From assembly GCA_040388785.1 (NCBI GenBank), contig JAZKBD010000018.1, positions 3,432 through 67,431 on the forward strand: a stretch of 64,000 bases of DNA. Reading direction: 5' to 3'. Below are positions 62,205-64,000 of the stretch, one piece after another. How positions within the stretch are numbered: the stretch's first letter is position 1; every line of letters starts with the position of its first letter. This stretch comes from 66-474 sp040388785 (GTDB lineage: Bacteria; Pseudomonadota; Gammaproteobacteria; Xanthomonadales; Rhodanobacteraceae). The position numbers and the translations under genes were made by a program. Below the pieces are notes generated by a model, which was given only the letters and a program-made list of their open reading frames with translations, was not told the origin of the DNA and ran no database searches.

Positions 62205-62888
62205 ATGAACACCAACGGCGCCGTGCCGGTACTTACCATCGATGGCCCGTCCGGCTCGGGCAAGGGCACGATCGCCCGCGCCGTGGCGGACCGGCTGGGC
62301 TGGCACATGCTGGATTCCGGGGCGATCTACCGCGCCGTCGGTTACGCGGCGGGCGCAAAGGATCTGGACGCCTCCGACGCCCGGGCCGTCGCACGTTGTG
62401 CGGCGGAGACCCTCATTGAATTCCGCGATCCCGGCGACGGCGGCGACACCCGGGTCATCATCGACGGCGAGGACGCCACCGACGCGATCCGCACCGAAAC
62501 CGCAGGCGCGGCGGCGTCGGCGATCGCGGCGCTGTCGGAAGTCCGGAAGGCCTTGATGGACAAGCAATTGGCGTTCCGCCAGCCGCCCGGCCTGGTGGCC
62601 GACGGCCGCGACATGGGCACCGTGATCTTTCCCGATGCCCCGTTCAAGGTCTTTTTGACCGCCAGCGCCGCCGAACGAGCGGAAAGGCGCTATAAGCAGT
62701 TGAAGTCAAAGGGACTTGACGTTACACTAGCCAGCCTTTTGCACGAGATCGAGTTGCGTGACGCGCGGGACGCGTCGCGCACGGTTGCGCCGTTGCGGCC
62801 GGCTGCCGACGCCGTGGTGATCGATACCACGGGCCAGCCGATTCCAGCGGTGGTGGACCGGGTGCTCGCGATCGTGCGCAAGGTTTGA
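62205..62888 (+). CDS. cmk: Cytidylate kinase
   Basis: A 227-residue CMP/dCMP kinase. P-loop GPSGSGKGT lies near the N-terminus, followed by LDSGAIYRAVGYAA (CMP binding) and LVADGRDMGTVIFPDAPFKVFLTASAAERAERR (two conserved stretches). It is the standard upstream neighbour of rpsA. Translation begins at ATG 62205, in the family-typical VLTIDGPSG context. Confidence 0.97.
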   Translation: MNTNGAVPVLTIDGPSGSGKGTIARAVADRLGWHMLDSGAIYRAVGYAAGAKDLDASDARAVARCAAETLIEFRDPGDGGDTRVIIDGEDATDAIRTETAGAAASAIAALSEVRKALMDKQLAFRQPPGLVADGRDMGTVIFPDAPFKVFLTASAAERAERRYKQLKSKGLDVTLASLLHEIELRDARDASRTVAPLRPAADAVVIDTTGQPIPAVVDRVLAIVRKV

Positions 62889-62918
62889 ACCAACAACGTA
62901 CCGCGTTCGCGCGGTTTT

Positions 62919-62952
62919 CCCAACCGGATGCATCGATGCATCCCCCAACCGG
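62919..62952 (+). promoter_or_regulatory. Palindrome flanked by direct repeats in the rpsA leader
   Basis: A perfect 18-bp palindrome GGATGCATCGATGCATCC (62926-62943) is bracketed by two copies of CCCAACCGG (62919-62927 and 62944-62952). It lies about 75-110 bp before the rpsA start, in the 138-bp cmk-rpsA gap. It can be a hairpin in the leader RNA or a dimeric protein-binding site. Confidence 0.5.
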
Positions 62953-63026
62953 CGGATCGTCGCCTGTGGAGCTTGAACTCAATGGAACTTGCAGGCCTCG
63001 CGATCCAATCCCAACCTGGAATCCCC

Positions 63027-64000
63027 ATGACCGAAAGTTTTGCCGAACTCTTTGAACAGAGCCAGTCNNNNNNNNNNCTGGCCAAATTGAAACCCGGTGC
63101 GATCGTTACCGGAACCGTCGTCGAAATCCGCCCCGATGTGGTGGTGGTGAACGCCGGACTGAAATCGGAAGGCATCGTGCCGATCGAACAGTTCCGCAAC
63201 GAAGCCGGCGAACTCGAAGTCGAGCTGGGCGACGAGGTCAAGGTGGCGCTGGACGCGATCGAGGATGGTTTCGGCGAAACCAAGCTGTCGCGCGAGAAAG
63301 CCAAGCGCTCGATGGTGTGGGACGAACTGGAGCAGGCATTCGAAGGCCAGGAAGCCATCACCGGCCGCATCAATGGCAAGGTCAAGGGCGGCTTCACCGT
63401 CGACATCCGCGACGTGCGCGCGTTCCTGCCGGGTTCGCTGGTGGACGTGCGTCCGGTGCGTGATCCGGGCTACCTCGAAGGCAAGGATCTCGAATTCAAG
63501 ATCATCAAGCTCGACCGCAAGCGCAACAATGTGGTGGTTTCGCGCCGCGCGGTGGTCGAGAGCGAGCACTCCGAGGAGCGCGAACAGCTTCTGGAGAAGC
63601 TGCAGGAAGGCGCGATCCTGCACGGCGTGGTCAAGAACCTCACCGACTACGGCGCGTTCGTGGACCTCGGCGGCATCGACGGCCTGCTGCACATTACCGA
63701 CATGGCGTGGAAGCGCGTGCGGCATCCGTCGGAAGTCGTGAACGTCGGCGATGAACTCGACGTGCGCGTGCTGAAGTTCGACCGCGAGCGCAACCGCGTT
63801 TCGCTGGGCCTGAAGCAGCTGGGCGACGACCCGTGGGTCAGCATCACCCGCCGCTATCCGTCGGGCACCCGGCTGTTCGGCAAGGTTTCCAACGTCACCG
63901 ACTACGGCTGCTTCGTGGAGCTGGAGCCGGGCGTGGAAGGCCTGGTGCACGTGTCCGAGATGGACTGGACCAACAAGAACGTCAACCCGGCCAAGGTGGT
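63027..64000 (+). CDS. rpsA: 30S ribosomal protein S1 (3' end outside the window)
   Basis: The first 324 residues of S1, which binds mRNA at the ribosome. The N-terminus MTESFAELFEQSQ is standard. A 10-N gap (63068-63077) follows, then LAKLKPGAIVTGTVVEI, the first S1 domain, and further domains with VKGGFTVDIRDVRAFLPGS, VKNLTDYGAFVDLGGIDGLL and VSNVTDYGCFVELEPGVEG. The gene continues past the window. In relatives only about two residues lie between FEQSQ and LAKLKPG, so the gap probably replaces very little sequence. S1 genes are commonly autoregulated at translation. Confidence 0.97.
   Translation, partial: MTESFAELFEQSQXXXXLAKLKPGAIVTGTVVEIRPDVVVVNAGLKSEGIVPIEQFRNEAGELEVELGDEVKVALDAIEDGFGETKLSREKAKRSMVWDELEQAFEGQEAITGRINGKVKGGFTVDIRDVRAFLPGSLVDVRPVRDPGYLEGKDLEFKIIKLDRKRNNVVVSRRAVVESEHSEEREQLLEKLQEGAILHGVVKNLTDYGAFVDLGGIDGLLHITDMAWKRVRHPSEVVNVGDELDVRVLKFDRERNRVSLGLKQLGDDPWVSITRRYPSGTRLFGKVSNVTDYGCFVELEPGVEGLVHVSEMDWTNKNVNPAKV
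63068..63077. other. Assembly gap (10 N) near the 5' end of rpsA
   Basis: Ten undetermined bases after codon 14; frame preserved as written, but the alignment of S1 N-termini suggests the true gap is shorter. Confidence 0.9.

Overview
The window looks like chromosomal DNA of a high-GC gammaproteobacterium, most likely of the order Lysobacterales (Xanthomonadales), perhaps Rhodanobacteraceae. The basis is gene order (smc-zipA, scpA-scpB-rluB, nudJ-mnmA-hflD, clpS-clpA beside infA, serC-hisC-aroA-cmk-rpsA), protein style and codon use. It is draft sequence: five runs of N lie inside genes, and at two of them the reading frame is out of register. I see no prophage, integrative element, insertion sequence or CRISPR array.

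Region 1-12 kb: end of a YciI-like gene, bolA, smc and zipA, with smc flanked by two copies of an imperfect palindromic repeat. Then a PaiB-like flavoprotein, glutathione-dependent formaldehyde dehydrogenase, and two overlapping TonB-dependent receptors. Region 12-26 kb: acyl-CoA-binding protein, phasin, aat, two GNAT-type proteins, a hydrolase-cyclase fusion that has lost active-site residues in both domains, trxB, ald (with a textbook terminator), ftsK, lolA, a penicillin-binding-like serine hydrolase and rarA.

Region 26-35 kb: a LytS/LytTR-type two-component pair followed by two tandem PD40 beta-propeller proteins. A pair of direct repeats matching the LytTR binding consensus lies in between, so this may be an undescribed regulated module. 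Then come serS, a YjbR-like gene and a tRNA-Ser(UGA) preceded by a broken partial copy of itself. The broken copy is interrupted in the anticodon loop by a 77-nt array of four hairpins, the most unusual structure in the window. A YdeP-type molybdopterin oxidoreductase follows.

Region 35-48 kb: divergent azoR and LysR regulator, a YbdL/YafV transaminase and omega-amidase pair, arsC, rluB with an RGG-rich tail, scpB, scpA, a PilZ protein, a WXXGXW-repeat secreted protein, fadD, and two neighbouring genes that both carry a frameshift. Region 48-64 kb: acnA, a ClC channel with CBS domains, hflD-mnmA-nudJ, clpS-clpA, infA, an FHA membrane protein, and the serC-hisC-aroA-cmk-rpsA block, which links serine, histidine/aromatic and pyrimidine nucleotide metabolism to ribosomal protein S1. 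The window ends inside rpsA.
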